In this document: piece by piece, positions 12,001 to 23,555 of the stretch
How the letters are laid out: each line of letters opens with the position of its first letter
Numbering within the stretch: the first letter of the stretch is position 1
Assembly: GCF_943734655.1 (NCBI RefSeq)
Contig: NC_071355.1
Span: 199,224,939-199,288,938, forward strand
Origin: Sabethes cyaneus
Lineage: Eukaryota; Arthropoda; Insecta; Diptera; Culicidae
DNA length: 64,000 bases
Reading direction: 5' to 3'
Program-made: the position numbers and the translations under genes
The notes under the pieces: generated by a model
What the model saw: only the letters and a program-made list of their open reading frames with translations
Databases searched by the model: none
Told to the model about the DNA's origin: nothing

Positions 12001-12285
12001 CCTACTTTGCGAAACTGAAATTGTGTTGGCGCCAAAGTCTATTTTGAGACGATACTAAATTGTCGATTGATTGTGATTCATGTGAGTTACTTGTCACGAT
12101 CTTGGGATCAGTTTTTGCTTTTAGGTATATAGGTATGACATCAATTTCGATATCTTCGAAGTTACTATTGATATGACTACTTTGCATTCACTTAAAACTT
12201 GCAATAGCAAGTTCCGCTGAGTTTTCTACTGTTATTCTTTGCCAGGCACTAAATCACTCTGTTATATTTTAAATTAATCATTCAC
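9007..12285. other. Intergenic, no supported gene
   Basis: About 3.3 kb of unique-looking DNA. GC-richer patches at 9960-10110 and 11100-11300 give frames of 73-92 codons without domains or a convincing start context. They might be regulatory or untranslated sequence of a gene outside the recognisable parts, but I cannot support that. Confidence 0.4.
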
Positions 12286-12289
12286 ACCA

Positions 12290-12970
12290 GAAAAAATCAG
12301 AGATTTGGAAGCATCCGGTTCCCCGCTGTTTCCAGTCTTCAAGAGTGGTGTTCGTTTAAGTGTCGGAAACTACCATGATATTAGCAATTTACCTTTCGCA
12401 TCAATTCTTTTTGATGAAATAATAAGTGCACCTTAACTCTCAGAACTTAATGCTACATTTGTTCTGATCAAAATGTTTTCAAGTTTGGCCACTTTATAAC
12501 AACGAGTATTTTAAACTTAACATCTATTTGTTAATTCCATTAGATTTAAATGGATGTTGTATACAACGATTTAAAAATTATGTTCGACTGCATCGTATCG
12601 TGATAACTTTTTTCAGGTGAATTTTCGGTCAATTGTTTTGTATTTTTGTGATAAGTCGTCCAAGTGACACTTATCTTACGGTTATCAAACTAGCTGGATG
12701 TGCCACAAGGCACTAACATGGGATATTGGGACTACTTTTATTCGTATTAATCTTTACTGACGCTGCAGCTGCTCAACGAATTAGATGCACTGGCAGTACT
12801 TATGATATTAAACTTGAGTTCTGTACGTCTGCATTCTATTCGGATCTGAGCTTTTCGTTGCAAATTTTCCTAGCGTCTCGATAATATGGTTTCGACATGG
12901 TGCTCGCGTGTAAGTTCATGCCCCAAGGTCTATGTTTAACAACATATAAGTTAGTCAATCCGCTTGGCTG
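12290..12970 (+). mobile_element. Strongly decayed LINE reverse transcriptase fragment
   Basis: Read across frames, the order matches the LINE at 3.4-5.8 kb: FPVFKSGVRLSVGNYHDISN near 12330-12400 (compare VPIFKSGRKSDVRNYRGI), a FKFGHFITTSILNL stretch near 12480-12515 (compare GFFKGRSTTTNLM) and LDVPQGTNMG near 12695-12720 (the VPQG motif). The catalytic YADD box is eroded. There are many stops and shifts; no intact ORF. Confidence 0.65.
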
Positions 12971-13039
12971 TAGAATCTGCGTGATTCATAACGACACGAG
13001 TGCGTTTCCGAAACACGCTTAGCAAATAATCCAATCCAC

Positions 13040-13070
13040 GGTATGTAGCTTTGGTCAGTCGCTACATACC
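13040..13070. repeat. Perfect 10-bp hairpin
   Basis: GGTATGTAGC and its exact reverse complement GCTACATACC are separated by 11 bases. It stands alone in AT-rich DNA with no adjacent gene. Confidence 0.7.
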
Positions 13071-13594
13071 ATATAGCCAACTTTTAAAACTTCATTTAAT
13101 TTGTTAGTATCATAAGCGACCTCAGCAAGGCAAGTTTAAGGTTTATTATTACTTTTTACAAGTTTGGTAAATAAAGGCACACCATTTTATACAATTTTAC
13201 TGATTCAAATTATTGTTTGAATGATAAATTTGAAAAAAATCAGAGGAGTTGTATACAAGTGTGGTCCCTCACAGGGACTAATTGGCCTTGAAATACCTAG
13301 CGACGGTGCTAATATGTGCTCTTTAATTTGGCGATTTAAATTCAACTCTTCTATGACAAATTTTGATTGCCCTAATAAAGAATAATTGACTTTAAAATAC
13401 TTGACGATAACGATTCTATTGTGCTTTTCTATTTGAACAAGGAAAATAACATGTTATTTAAGGTCGGAATTTTATAATCATTATGCCATGTACCCCACGA
13501 ATTATCCGATATAGTAATAACTAATAACAGCGTCCCCATCCAGCCAGCATTTTTTATGTATATAAAAGTTAAAAATCAGAACTAGGTACAGATA

Positions 13595-13813
13595 CGGGAA
13601 AGCAAAAGCCTCGGTGCTACATTCCGTTATCGAAACTTGAGCTTCTGTTTTTATACGACAGACATCAGAACCAGCTGTTAGAGTGCAGGACAATTGCAGG
13701 GCCAGTTGCTACGATCCTATTGACTCTAACAGCCTCTCCCAGTCGAGATTCGAACATACGACGACTGGCTTGTTAGGCCAGCGTCATACCTCGAAGCCAA
13801 CTGGGAGGCCTAG
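13595..13813 (-). mobile_element. tRNA-derived SINE, family A, with target duplication
   Basis: On the minus strand the head reads GGCCTCCCAGTTGGCTTCGA and carries an RNA polymerase III B-box (TGTTCGAATCTC), i.e. a tRNA-like promoter. A body follows with GTTAGAGTCAATAGGATCGT and a tail with GATAACGGAAT. The 13-bp direct repeat CTAGGTACAGATA flanks it (13582-13594 and 13814-13826), the signature of LINE-driven retroposition. Relatives are at 24680-24871 (-) and 58700-58862 (+). Confidence 0.85.
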
Positions 13814-13826
13814 CTAGGTACAGATA

Positions 13827-14892
13827 TGCATGCTAATAAATCATATTTGATGTGCAAAGCTGATATATCCGTACTATTTTGGAGGCGATATACGTGATGA
13901 CGAATAAATATACTCCTTTCATCTATATAAGTAGTTATATGCGACAATATCCGATTAAACTCGACTCGCTCCGCACTGCTATTCAATTCTGTGCTGAATA
14001 CCGTATGTATGTCAGTTATTATCATTTTATTCAATTAAAAATCAAATTGGGCGTATTTTATTAAGCTTTAGTTGTGATTCCGAATTTGTTAAGAATTATT
14101 TACGATAATTTTCGAACATTTTTACGATTTAGTGCTGGCTGGGTCATTTACTATGCACAATTTTGGCTATGGTCGTATTCAATTTTTTTAAATCTTCATG
14201 CATAAATTTGTTCGTTCTGAAAAGAACGGTTTTTGTTAATTGATGAGATTGTTGAGAATCCCATAATTTGTTCAATTGTTCGTCGTTACGGGAGGCTAGC
14301 TGAAAATGTTATGGGTTGATTCTAGTCTTCTTGTTGTCACGAGCGGCATAACGTCCAGTTCCAATCATTCACATACTTAATCAAGAATGATGAAAAGACG
14401 CGTTCAGCGTAATTGCTCTTTCGCATCAAGTGATAAAACGGCCTGCGGGCATCCGATACTAGCACGAATTAAACAATGCTTTGCCATTCCCTTTGTGCCG
14501 TATCCTGAGAAGTTGAAATGATTTTTCGACCTAGTGCCAGCTACCAGCTTACCTCTTGTTACATACCACAAAAACAATCGATGTAAAGGTTCGGTTTCAC
14601 AAGTAATGAAATGACAAAACTCAAAAATGGGACGGACTAAAATTGTACCCGAAATGTGTTTGAATAAAACAAGAGCTACCTTTCCGCAATGCTATAAGTT
14701 GCTGCGGAGTAAGTCATCGCAAATTATCGGAATGGCACCGGAAACCAGCGGAAAGAGATCATAGTTTTTCCAATACATCATTTTGTGTAAAACCCGTACC
14801 TGATATGATATGCCACTACAGTAGAGAATTCAAAACTATTTAATAAAAGCGCACTCTTATTGAAAATTTTGCTTCGTCTTTTTTCTTTCTCT
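13827..14892. other. Intergenic, nothing recognised
   Basis: AT-rich DNA. Two frames of 61 and 74 codons overlap on opposite strands at 13810-14064 and show no domain. Confidence 0.4.
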
Positions 14893-15405
14893 ACTGCCCA
14901 TGGATGCATAGTTGACGTAAAAACCAAAATGACTAAAATGTACTTTTTCGGTCCTACACACTCTTAACTATGTTGTTCACATGTCCAATACTCAAACAAC
15001 ATATGTTTGTTCGAAAATATTCGAGAAATTTAGGAAAATTGAGTTACTCTTCTATTGGTTTCACGTAATGCTAATGGTTGCGTAATTTCCCGCATAATCA
15101 ATCAGCATAGTAACCTATTTGTTTTTGTAGCTTTACGCTACAAACTTGGGAAAAATCGTTAAAAAAACAGTCTGTTTATTCACATAAACTGGCGTTCGCA
15201 TTTTTTAAACACAATAAATGAGGAATGAATCATTAACCCCCTTCAGTTCGGTTTTGATTAATAAACTCTACTAAATTGACAGATTATTCGATTGAAAAAG
15301 TTTATAGCAAAGATTATATGGCTTTAAACGTTTTTCACAATAAAAATGCGTTTTCTCAACAATCATGGTGCTGGTAGTTACGTCGACTATGCATCCATGG
15401 GCAGT
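14893..15405. mobile_element. MITE with 28-bp terminal inverted repeats
   Basis: The left end begins ACTGCCCATGGATGCATAGT and the right end (to 15405) is its reverse complement over 28 bp with one mismatch. The 513-bp interior is AT-rich and non-coding. The superfamily is unclear because the target duplication is not obvious. Confidence 0.8.
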
Positions 15406-16079
15406 CTAGTGCGCTGGCTTGGCCTTAAGTTGACCAACAATATGTCCAGAAGATGATGGAAGGTATTCGAAGAAAAGTTCGTAACTTCATCAAATCAATT
15501 CGGAATAAATTGTTTGACATTTTTTTATGCAAAAGCAATAAATTACCGTTATTTTTACTACTCAATGTTTCTCTTATGTCAAATCAAACCCGACATAGAG
15601 CTGATTTTATACATCCCTTGATATCAACGGAATCGAGCTTTAGTTCTTTTCTGTGGCACCACTTACAAAAATTAACGACTTTTTCATATTAGCTTATTAT
15701 GTTGTCTTTCTGTAAAAAATTGGCCAGACGACCAGTTGTACTCAACGATCGTGGCACTGAAAAAGGAATATGCTAATTGCAGTTGCAGAGCCGTAGCACA
15801 GAAAAACAGATATAACTCTTGGAAGAAAAATCAACAAAAATGATCATACCTCACATTTTACCTGAACACTAGCACCATCTATGATCGATATCCTCAAATA
15901 TAAAATAGCAGCAGGTTTAACCTCCGAACTAGCAAGTAGTTTTTACGGGGCACTCCTTTTCTTTTGTTCAAAAGCACCACTTTGACCAAAACGAAGACAT
16001 TCCCAACAAACGATAAATTTGAAATGACTGTTACAGCGTGCGTAGCATGGGACATTGAGTGTTATGTCTGTTTGTCTGT
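15406..16079. other. Intergenic, nothing recognised
   Basis: One frame at 15453-15692 (79 codons) lacks any domain signature. Confidence 0.4.
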
Positions 16080-17165
16080 GGCCGTAGCGTGACATCGTTA
16101 CGCCCTTGGCGAAGACCCGATATAGCACTGGCTCGTTTCTTAAATTCGTATTCCTTCCAAGTTTATTATTTTTGATAAAGTTTTAAACAACCGCCAGGTT
16201 CAAAACCTGCACTAAATTCTAGGCATTTTTTATCAGATTTCGTTCCAAATTTTGTAGCAGATTGGAACAGATTTGGACTAGATTCTGGAACAGATTTTAA
16301 ACCACATTTTTATCAGATTTGGACTAGTTTGGGATAATATTTTAAACCACTGTTTTGATCAAGTTTTGGACAAGATTCTAGACATGGACCAGATTGTGGA
16401 CGTTGCCTCAATTCTGGACTATCCAATTTATATTTATCCGATTTTGAACCACCAATCAGATTTTGGATCAAGTTTTGAACCAAATTCTAGACCTGGACCG
16501 TATTTTGAACTTAGATAGATTGACAACGCTTTTATCAAATTTTGTTTCAGTTTTGAACTAGATCTTGGACCAGAAGTAGGACTCCATTTTAATTAGATTT
16601 TGGCCATATTTTGGACCACATTCTAGACCACAACCAAATGTTGGACCTCCATCAGATTCTAGGCCAGATTTTAGACCACATTTTTAGCAAATTTGGACCA
16701 GATTTTGGATAATATTTTAAACCAAATTGTTGTTCAAATTTTGGAGCAGATGCACATGTAGGACCAGATTTTGAGTCTGGATCAGATTCTGAAACACATT
16801 TTTAAATCAAATTATGGACCAGATTCTCAAATTGGGTCAGATAATTAACCAGCAACCAGATCTTGAATCAGGTTTTGAATCTGGATCATATCTTTGACCT
16901 GAACAATATTGTGGATCACATTTTTTATCAAGTTTTGTTTCAGATTTTGGAACAGATTTGGACTAGTTTGTGGGCCATGTTTTGGACCATTTTATTAGAT
17001 TTTGGATGTTTTGGGTTTTATTAGATTTTGAATCAGATTCAATACCTGGTTCAAGAGCATCGTAGCGTAACATTGTGGTGGCCTTGGCGAAGACCCAATT
17101 TGGCGCCCCCTCGTTTCTTAAATCAGTGTTCCTTCGGAGTTTAATGTTTTGAATTAGACTGTCAT
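16080..17165 (+). repeat. GGACCAGATTTT minisatellite with direct-repeat flanks
   Basis: From about 16200 to 17060 the sequence is a degenerate array of roughly 20-bp units built on TTTTGGACCAGATTTT. It is bracketed by two related direct repeats of about 95 bp (16082-16190 and 17065-17160), both reading CCTTGGCGAAGACCC and then CTCGTTTCTTAAAT. A reverse-complement relative, with one such flank and the array, is at 55925-56420. It therefore behaves as a defined dispersed element carrying its own minisatellite. Non-coding. Confidence 0.75.
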
Positions 17166-18254
17166 AAACGGTTCGTATAACTCCCTATTTATATCCAGTA
17201 CTTCGCTATACTCGAGTAATTTACTTTTGGCGCTTCCTAGAGCTAGCACCCTTGGTGGGGGTCAGTCTAGCCAACAGTACTCTCATCAAAATCCAATAGT
17301 GTCAGCTCCTCAAATCAGTTTGCTCGAAAATTGCACGGTGGTGACAGAAAACTTCAGAAAACTTCAGAAAACTCCGGAATGTTCTATCTCACGCAAGTTT
17401 TTTGAAAAACTTTTGTTTTGTTCGTCAGTTCCAGTTTGTACACTTTTAATTAGAATGTACCATGAAGAATGAACAGAATGTGTAACTAATTTAAAAATAT
17501 TTTCCACTCGAGAAATCAAACAAAAACTTACATTCATCCGATGTAATTATGTCTCTCAAGGCGAGAATTGGAAAAAAATTAATGCTACAATAACTGAGGA
17601 AACTAAACAAATTATCGAATTGAAGGTCTCCTCGCTTGTGCTTTCTGAGTCGGCAGTAAAGCATCAAACTACTCAACGGATTTAAGTACCTACATAATTA
17701 TTAATTGATGTGAATTGTTGTAGCCACACTCTGTCAAAACAACGATCGATAGAAGCCTTTAATAGCATTACTGAAATTTCCAACTCTAAAGGTCACATTG
17801 ATCTTCGTTTTTCCACTGTCATTAATAATTGTGATGGTATGCATGCTGATCGACAAGCTAGAGTGATAAACGTCATTCACTCAACGGGGAAATACATTCC
17901 GATTTTCAGGTAACCAACAGCAACAAAGAAAGTAGAATGAAATGCGTACGAAAGGTAATTGCAAATGCAATGTCACCGAGCTAGTCTGTCCCAAATGTGC
18001 ACTAGTTCTTGAGAAGCGGTGAAAGGAATCGGATCGCAAGCGTTTGTGACGATAACTTTTTTTTTCAAAATGGTATTCTAGATTGCAATCAATGTTAATA
18101 AACATGATTTTTATTTTAATTGTGATTAATTGATTTCTTATAGAACTCTAAAAGGCTAGTGTACATCTGTGTGTGGTTGGCCATCTACATCCACGCAAGC
18201 AGCTCACTTCCGCTACTGGATTACTTTAGTTCAGACCCAACTGAGTCGAGGGCC
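17166..18254. other. Intergenic upstream of the 145-aa gene
   Basis: No repeat relationship seen. An acceptor-like TTGATTTCTTATAG ends at 18143, so the region just before the start codon may be a 5' UTR exon of the gene at 18255. Confidence 0.35.
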
Positions 18255-18756
18255 ATGTCTAGTGACGACGCTGAGAACTCCACAGCTGTAGCAGAGGTTG
18301 ATCCGACTGACGATGGCGCTAGCACTGCGTTGATTCGTTATGATACCGTTATGCCAGTGTTAAAAGTTGTACTAACACCAATTGGTGAGTATCGATCCGA
18401 TTAATCCGACCAATCGTGAAAATTTTCCTAAACTCAAACCTCCCACAGGTCGCATGTTCCAACCGATTATCGAACAATGGCTGGCGGATCGTTTCGGACC
18501 GTACATCGACTCGATCGGTCGCGCAGTGGAAGGCATTTCACGGTACGCCACGGATAATTTCTCCTTCCAAACGGGAGACACCTACTACACGAAGCATGAC
18601 CTGCTGGACGGCTATGGGTACAACTCGCTCATCATAACGCTGGCTTCCGGTCGTACATTCACCATACTGACGCACAAGTCCAACCGTAAGATGAACATCC
18701 TGGACGAGTTCCCTCACCTGACGGAAGCACTGAATGAGGTTCGCAATCTGAACTGA
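18255..18756 (+). CDS. Two-exon gene, 145-aa protein of unknown function
   Basis: Exon 1 (18255-18384) starts MSSDDAENSTAVAEVDPTDD, an acidic N-terminus, and ends at ATTG/GTGAGT. A 64-nt intron ends in CCTCCCACAG. Exon 2 (18449-18756) continues in frame through RMFQPIIEQWLADRFGPYID, AVEGISRYATDNFSFQTGD, YTKHDLLDGYGYNSLIITLA, RTFTILTHKSNRKMNILDEF and HLTEALNEVRNLN to TGA. The second exon has balanced coding composition and higher GC than its surroundings, and AATAAA follows 70 bp after the stop (18827-18832). I see no signal peptide or membrane segment. I do not recognise the family; the alternating hydrophobic LIITLASGRTFTILTH suggests paired beta strands. The upstream in-frame extension lacks an ATG, so this start is preferred. 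Confidence 0.8.
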
Positions 18757-18826
18757 GAACGAAGACTGAATTGAGTAGTGATTAGCGAGGATGTGAATAT
18801 TTAATATTTATTTATTTATGGATGAC

Positions 18827-18832
18827 AATAAA
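18827..18832 (+). promoter_or_regulatory. Polyadenylation signal AATAAA
   Basis: Canonical hexamer 70 bp after the stop of the 145-aa gene, in an AT-rich 3' UTR. Confidence 0.65.
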
Positions 18833-18840
18833 AATTAGTA

Positions 18841-19570
18841 CAAAAAATATAAAATAACATCCTTTACTGCCTTATATTCCTTTTTAACAAAACAAAGATC
18901 CATATTTTTATTCACAGGTATTCATTATCTGAATTCCATGTGAATCTTTTTTTGATTTTAAATATGTTTAAGCATATTTTATCATCGTTGTAATAATACC
19001 AATTTTATCTTCGACGTTCCATTTTATTTATTTCAGTTTTCAAAACACCTAGAGATTTTGTGTTGTTTTATTCGGTTTTTTTTTCAATCAATTTCTAGAA
19101 ATTTCTGGATTTACAAAATCTCTCAGTTTTCATTCACCGCAGTTATAGACGGTTATAAACTTGACCGCACGATTCCATTGGCGCTGTTTTCGCATCATTG
19201 CAGTACCCTCTATGGCTCACATGAAAAATCACAACCTCACGCAGGCGCACTCTACAAGACACCACTGACAGCTGCTTTGCTCTCCTCAGTTCGGTTCGAA
19301 AACGCACACACTCACTCACTATGCTGCTGCAATGCTCAGCACAATTTACACCAATGTTTTCCTATCGCCCGTTCTACCCCCTAAAGCATTAAGCAAAATA
19401 TCTGTCGTGCTGCAGTTCACTTTCGCCACTCAGGCTAGCTCACTAGCTCACTAGTCCACTGTCAACGAGTGACGACCGACGACCGACAGTCGTCGGTGAG
19501 GTGGAATGCACTTTTCTGTTTCAGTTCTCATGCAGTCATCATTCTTAACCATCAGTTTTCTCAGCTACGC
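18841..19570. other. Intergenic, nothing recognised
   Basis: The 108-codon frame at 19058-19384 shows no domain. Short CTCACTAG and CGACCGA repeats lie at 19435-19495, just before the promoter candidate. Confidence 0.4.
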
Positions 19571-19573
19571 AGC

Positions 19574-19606
19574 ATAAATATACTAGATTTTCCGACCTTA
19601 GTCAGT
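19574..19606 (+). promoter_or_regulatory. Candidate core promoter (TATA box + Initiator)
   Basis: ATAAATA at 19574-19580 lies 30 bp upstream of the A of TCAGT (19602-19606), the arthropod Initiator pentamer. That is the textbook TATA-to-start spacing. No downstream promoter element is evident. The target gene is unknown; the nearest + strand start codon that could follow is that of the MAGUK gene at 42459. Confidence 0.5.
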
Positions 19607-20530
19607 CACTGACTGGCTGCGGACTGGTGATCTCGTGTGTGTACCTTCCCTGCTGTCTGTCGTCGGAAGCGCTCTGGCGCCGAGAGAGCTGCTACCAAAA
19701 ATAAAAAGTGAGATGATATTTAAGTAGCAAAACCGCAGTGAAAATGTGCTAAAACAGAAAAAACGAAAGACGGAAAACTTTCTACTCCTTTTTATTCTAT
19801 TTATGGTGATCTGAATTCTACCAGTGTCAAATATTTTCTCGCTCTGATAGGCTGAAAGTTTGAGAAAGACGAAGAAGAAAGTGTTGGTGAAAAGTGTCAT
19901 CGTAGCTGATTTACATCAAAAGAAGGAAAAGTTTTTCTCCAAGTCTACAATCGAAAACAGGCAAGCGAATTGATTTTCGTACGGCAATCCTGCCTTCACG
20001 CTAGCGCTGGTGCTGGTGCTGGTGTGTGGTTTCTATTGGCAGCCCATGACAGACGACAGCCAGCGTGACAAGCACGGGGAAGGACGACAGTCTACCCTTG
20101 CAGCGACGACGGTCGGTGGCTGCTGCTGATAACACGAGGGGACGGGTTTATTGATCAGTTTTCCCGTTTTCGCTATGTATGTACATACTTGCAGTTAGTC
20201 AGGTTATATTTTTCTCGTTAGTTCCTTACTTGCTTCTGCTGGCTGACGTTTGTCTCCGCTGCTGTGTTGACTTTTATGCTTCCGACGTGTCCGTTGTGTT
20301 AGAGAAGTGTGTTGGAGTGTGAAATCGAATCTCAGGTTCATTTGGCTTACGTGTGCGACGACGAGTTTTCGTGTTAAAAATAAACGAAATGTGAAAACAA
20401 GGACGACATACGGCGGCGTGAAAATAAATGTATGCTCTGCTGGCTGAAGCATAGGGAAGCAGACTCAGAAATCGTGTCTCGCCAGTCTATAAGGTCAAAT
20501 ATAATAACAAAGATTGCAACAAGCTAAGGT
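19607..20530 (+). other. 5' UTR-like sequence downstream of the promoter candidate
   Basis: The stretch is GC-richer near its start and carries insect-leader-style phrases such as GCAGTGAAAATGTG and GAAATGTGAAAACAAGG. Possible splice donors are AAACAG/GCAAGC at about 19960, ATAAG/GTCAAA at about 20491 and CTAAG/GTATCC at about 20528. No ORF with a domain. Inference only. Confidence 0.3.
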
Positions 20531-21356
20531 ATCCCACTTTGGAGGTGGGATGAGGGTGGCAGTCAGTCTGAGGCGGAGGACCCTTATTCTTGGGAATGTA
20601 CTGGCATTTCGATGCATAAATAACAGACAAAGTTAATCACAACTGTTGATACATCGATATGATTTACATACATACATCAGATTGCTTTTCAACTGTTACT
20701 TCATCCCTGTAGGGTTCAATCTGCAATGTTTTGACGTAGGTCTGTGTATTACGGGAAGGTAGGGGTCACGCCAAAATTCAGTGGACTCTCGGAAAAGTTA
20801 ACTCTCTGAAAAGATAATTGTTCAGAAAAGTTAAGCGAATATTAGCTCTCAGGCAACACTTTAAAAAATTAATTTTTGTCTTACGTTTTCTGAGAGTTTG
20901 AATTTATTGGTTGTCCAAACGTTCGTCCACAAACGTGTGTTTACCTTCTATCTATATTTCTCATTTTTCGGTTGATTGTCGCCTTTCCACAGTTTCATAC
21001 AGAGTTGCATCATAATCGTTTACATCGAAATTTTCCAGTTCATCCAATCAATCATTCTTTGTATCAGACCTCCATTTCTAAAATATTTTTTTTATTTTTA
21101 TGCTATACATATTAATCACTGTATTAAAAGCCTGCCTAACATAGGCCCACGTTGACCATGCGAATTTTCCGATTTTCTTGCTCATTTCAAAAAGCCAAAA
21201 CGCTCAGTAAATAAACATTCGGCAAATTAACATAAAAATAATACAAAAACAATGCGAAAATAGCAAAAAAATAATCGACCAAGTAGGTCGATACTGACAT
21301 TAAAAAATTTAATGACACGCTAGTAGCATACAAATTATACAATAACGAGACACAAA
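20531..21356. other. Intergenic, with one lone transposon-like end
   Basis: CAGTGGACTCTCGGAAAAGT at about 20780 resembles the terminal repeat of pogo/Tigger-type elements, but I found no inverted partner nearby. The rest is AT-rich and unassigned. Confidence 0.35.
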
Positions 21357-23554
21357 TCTATACCTATAAAGAAGGATTTCTATCTGTCTGTCTGTCTGTC
21401 TGTCTGTCCGTATGTTCCTTATAGAATCGAAAACTACTGAACCAATCGGCATGAAAATATGCATGTAGAGGTTTTTCGGGGCCAGGAAAGGTTTTAGTGA
21501 TGGTTAGAAACCCCTCCCCCCACTAAGAGGGGGGGGGGGCTCCCATTCAAATGAAACACAAATTTCTGCATAATTCGACAACTAATCAAGCAAATAGAAC
21601 AAAATTTGGCATGTGGGTGTTTTCGGTGACAAGAATTTATTCTACGGTAAATTGAGACCCCTCCCCTTTTTATAAGGGGAATTATAACTCCTCTCCTCTT
21701 TAAAAGGGGGGCTTCCATACAAATTTCCTCATAACTCGAGAACTAATCAAGCAAATGGAACCAAATTTGGCATGTGGGTGTTTTTGGAGACAAAAATTTT
21801 TTCTATGATGAATTGGAACCCCTCCCCGTTTTAGGAGGGGGGATCCTATACACATGAAATACAAATTTTCTCATAACTGAAGAACTAATCAAGCAAATGG
21901 AACAAAATTTGGCATGTAAAAGTTTTCGAGGGCAAAAATATTTTCTTTTGTGAATAAGGACCCCTCCCCACTTTAAGAGGGGGGGCTCCTATACAAACGA
22001 AATACAAATTTCCTCATAACTCGAGAACTAATCGAGCAAATGGAACAAAATTGGGCACGTGGGTGTTTTCGAAGACAAAATTTTTTTCTATGATGAATTA
22101 GGACCCCTCCCCACTTTAGGAAGGGGGGATCCTATACAAATGAAATGCAAATTTCCTCATAACTCGAGAATTAATCAAGCAAATGGAACCAAATTTGGCA
22201 TGTGAAAGTTTTCTAGGGCATGAATATTTTCTATGGTGAATTAGAACTCCTCCCCACTTTAAAAGGGGGGGGCTCCTATACAAACAAAACACAAATTTCC
22301 TCATAACTCGAGAAATAATCAAGCAAATGGAACCAAATTTGACATGTGGGTGTTTTTGGAGACAAAAATTTTTTCTATGATGAACTGGGACCCCTCCTCA
22401 CTTTAGGAGGGGGGGCTCCTATACAAATGAAATACAAATTTTCTCATAACTCGAGAGCTAATCAAGCAAATGAAACCAAATTTGGCATGTGAAAGTTTTC
22501 GAGGGCAAGAATATTTTCTATGGTGAATTAGGACCCCTCCCAACTTTAAGAGGGGGGCTCCTATACAAATGAAATTCAAATTTCCTCATAACTCGAGAAC
22601 TAATCAAGCAAATAGAACCAAATTTGGCATATGGAGGTTTCTGGAGGCAAAAATATTTTCTATGGTGAATTAGGACCCCTCCCAACTTTAAGAGGGGGTG
22701 CTTCTACACAAATGAAATACAAATTTCCTCATAATTCGAGAACTAATCAAGCAAATGGAACCATATTTGGCATGTGGGTGTTTTTGGAGGCAACCATTTT
22801 TTCTATGATGAATTAGGACCCCTTACCTTTTTAAGAGCGGGGGGGGGCTCTCATACAAACGAAATCCAAATTTCCTCATAACTCTAGAACTAATCAAGCA
22901 AATGGAACCAAATTTATCATGTGGGTGTTTTTGTAGGCAAGAATATTTTCTATGGTATATTTTCTATGGATTTCCCCACTTTAAGAGGGAACAAATTTCC
23001 TCTTATCTCGAGAACTAATCAATCAAATGGAACCAAATTTGGCATGTGAGAGTTTTAGATGGCAGAAATTTTTTCTATGGTGAATTACGACCCCTTCCCC
23101 TTTTAAGAGGGGAGCTCCCATACAAATGAAATACAAATTTCCTTATAACTTGAGAACTAATCAAGCAAATGGAACCAAATTTGGCATGTAGGAGATTTTG
23201 GAGTCTTGAATTTATTTTACGATAGTTAGAGACCTCTCCCCAGTGGTAGGGGGATATGGACTCTCATACAAATAAAACAGAAATTTTTGCGAAACTCAAA
23301 AACTAATCGAACTCGAGAAATTCGAGACTCTTCCATAAAACATTTGTCAATACAGGACCACAAAAACTATCTATAGTAACACTAGATCATTCAGGACGAG
23401 ACGATCGCGAGTGTTGCCGGTGACCCGCCGTCGGAAGCGCCGCTCACTGGGGGGCTTGCAAAACTCGAGATTGTGACAAAGATCATCCGAGATTCATGAT
23501 TTATGTACAACACAGGTTAATTTGTGGCAGTACGAAGTTTGTCGGATCAGCTAG
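21357..23554 (+). mobile_element. Non-autonomous Helitron, copy 1 (2198 bp)
   Basis: It starts with TC (TCTATACCTATAAA) after an A and ends in GTCGGATCAGCTAG before a T: the TC...CTRR termini and A/T target of Helitrons. The 5' end has CTGTCTGTCTGTC and CGAAAACTACTGAACCAATC. The middle (about 21480-23250) is a tandem array of about 143-bp units, each containing CGAGAACTAATCAAGCAAAT, TTGGCATGTGGGTGTTTT and a C-run/G-run pair that can fold on itself. A GC-rich hairpin module (23391-23454) lies near the 3' end. No Rep/helicase gene is present, so it needed a partner element. Confidence 0.85.
23391..23454 (+). repeat. GC-rich hairpin module, copy 1
   Basis: TCAGGACGAGAC leads into CGCGAGTGTTGCCGG, a loop with CGTCGGAAGCG, and a partly eroded complementary arm. 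Compare 25758-25822, 39029-39110 and 62603-62692. Confidence 0.75.
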
Positions 23555-23555
23555 T

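Noticed and set aside
18159..18404. Single-exon reading of the 145-aa gene's 5' part (81 codons)
   Set aside because: It runs through the GTGAGT donor and stops in the intron, and its first codon is GTG; the spliced form is far better supported.
21370..21420. CRISPR-like or simple microsatellite reading of the CTGTCTGTCTG stretch
   Set aside because: It is the standard 5' part of the Helitron family, present in all copies, and there are no spacer-repeat units.
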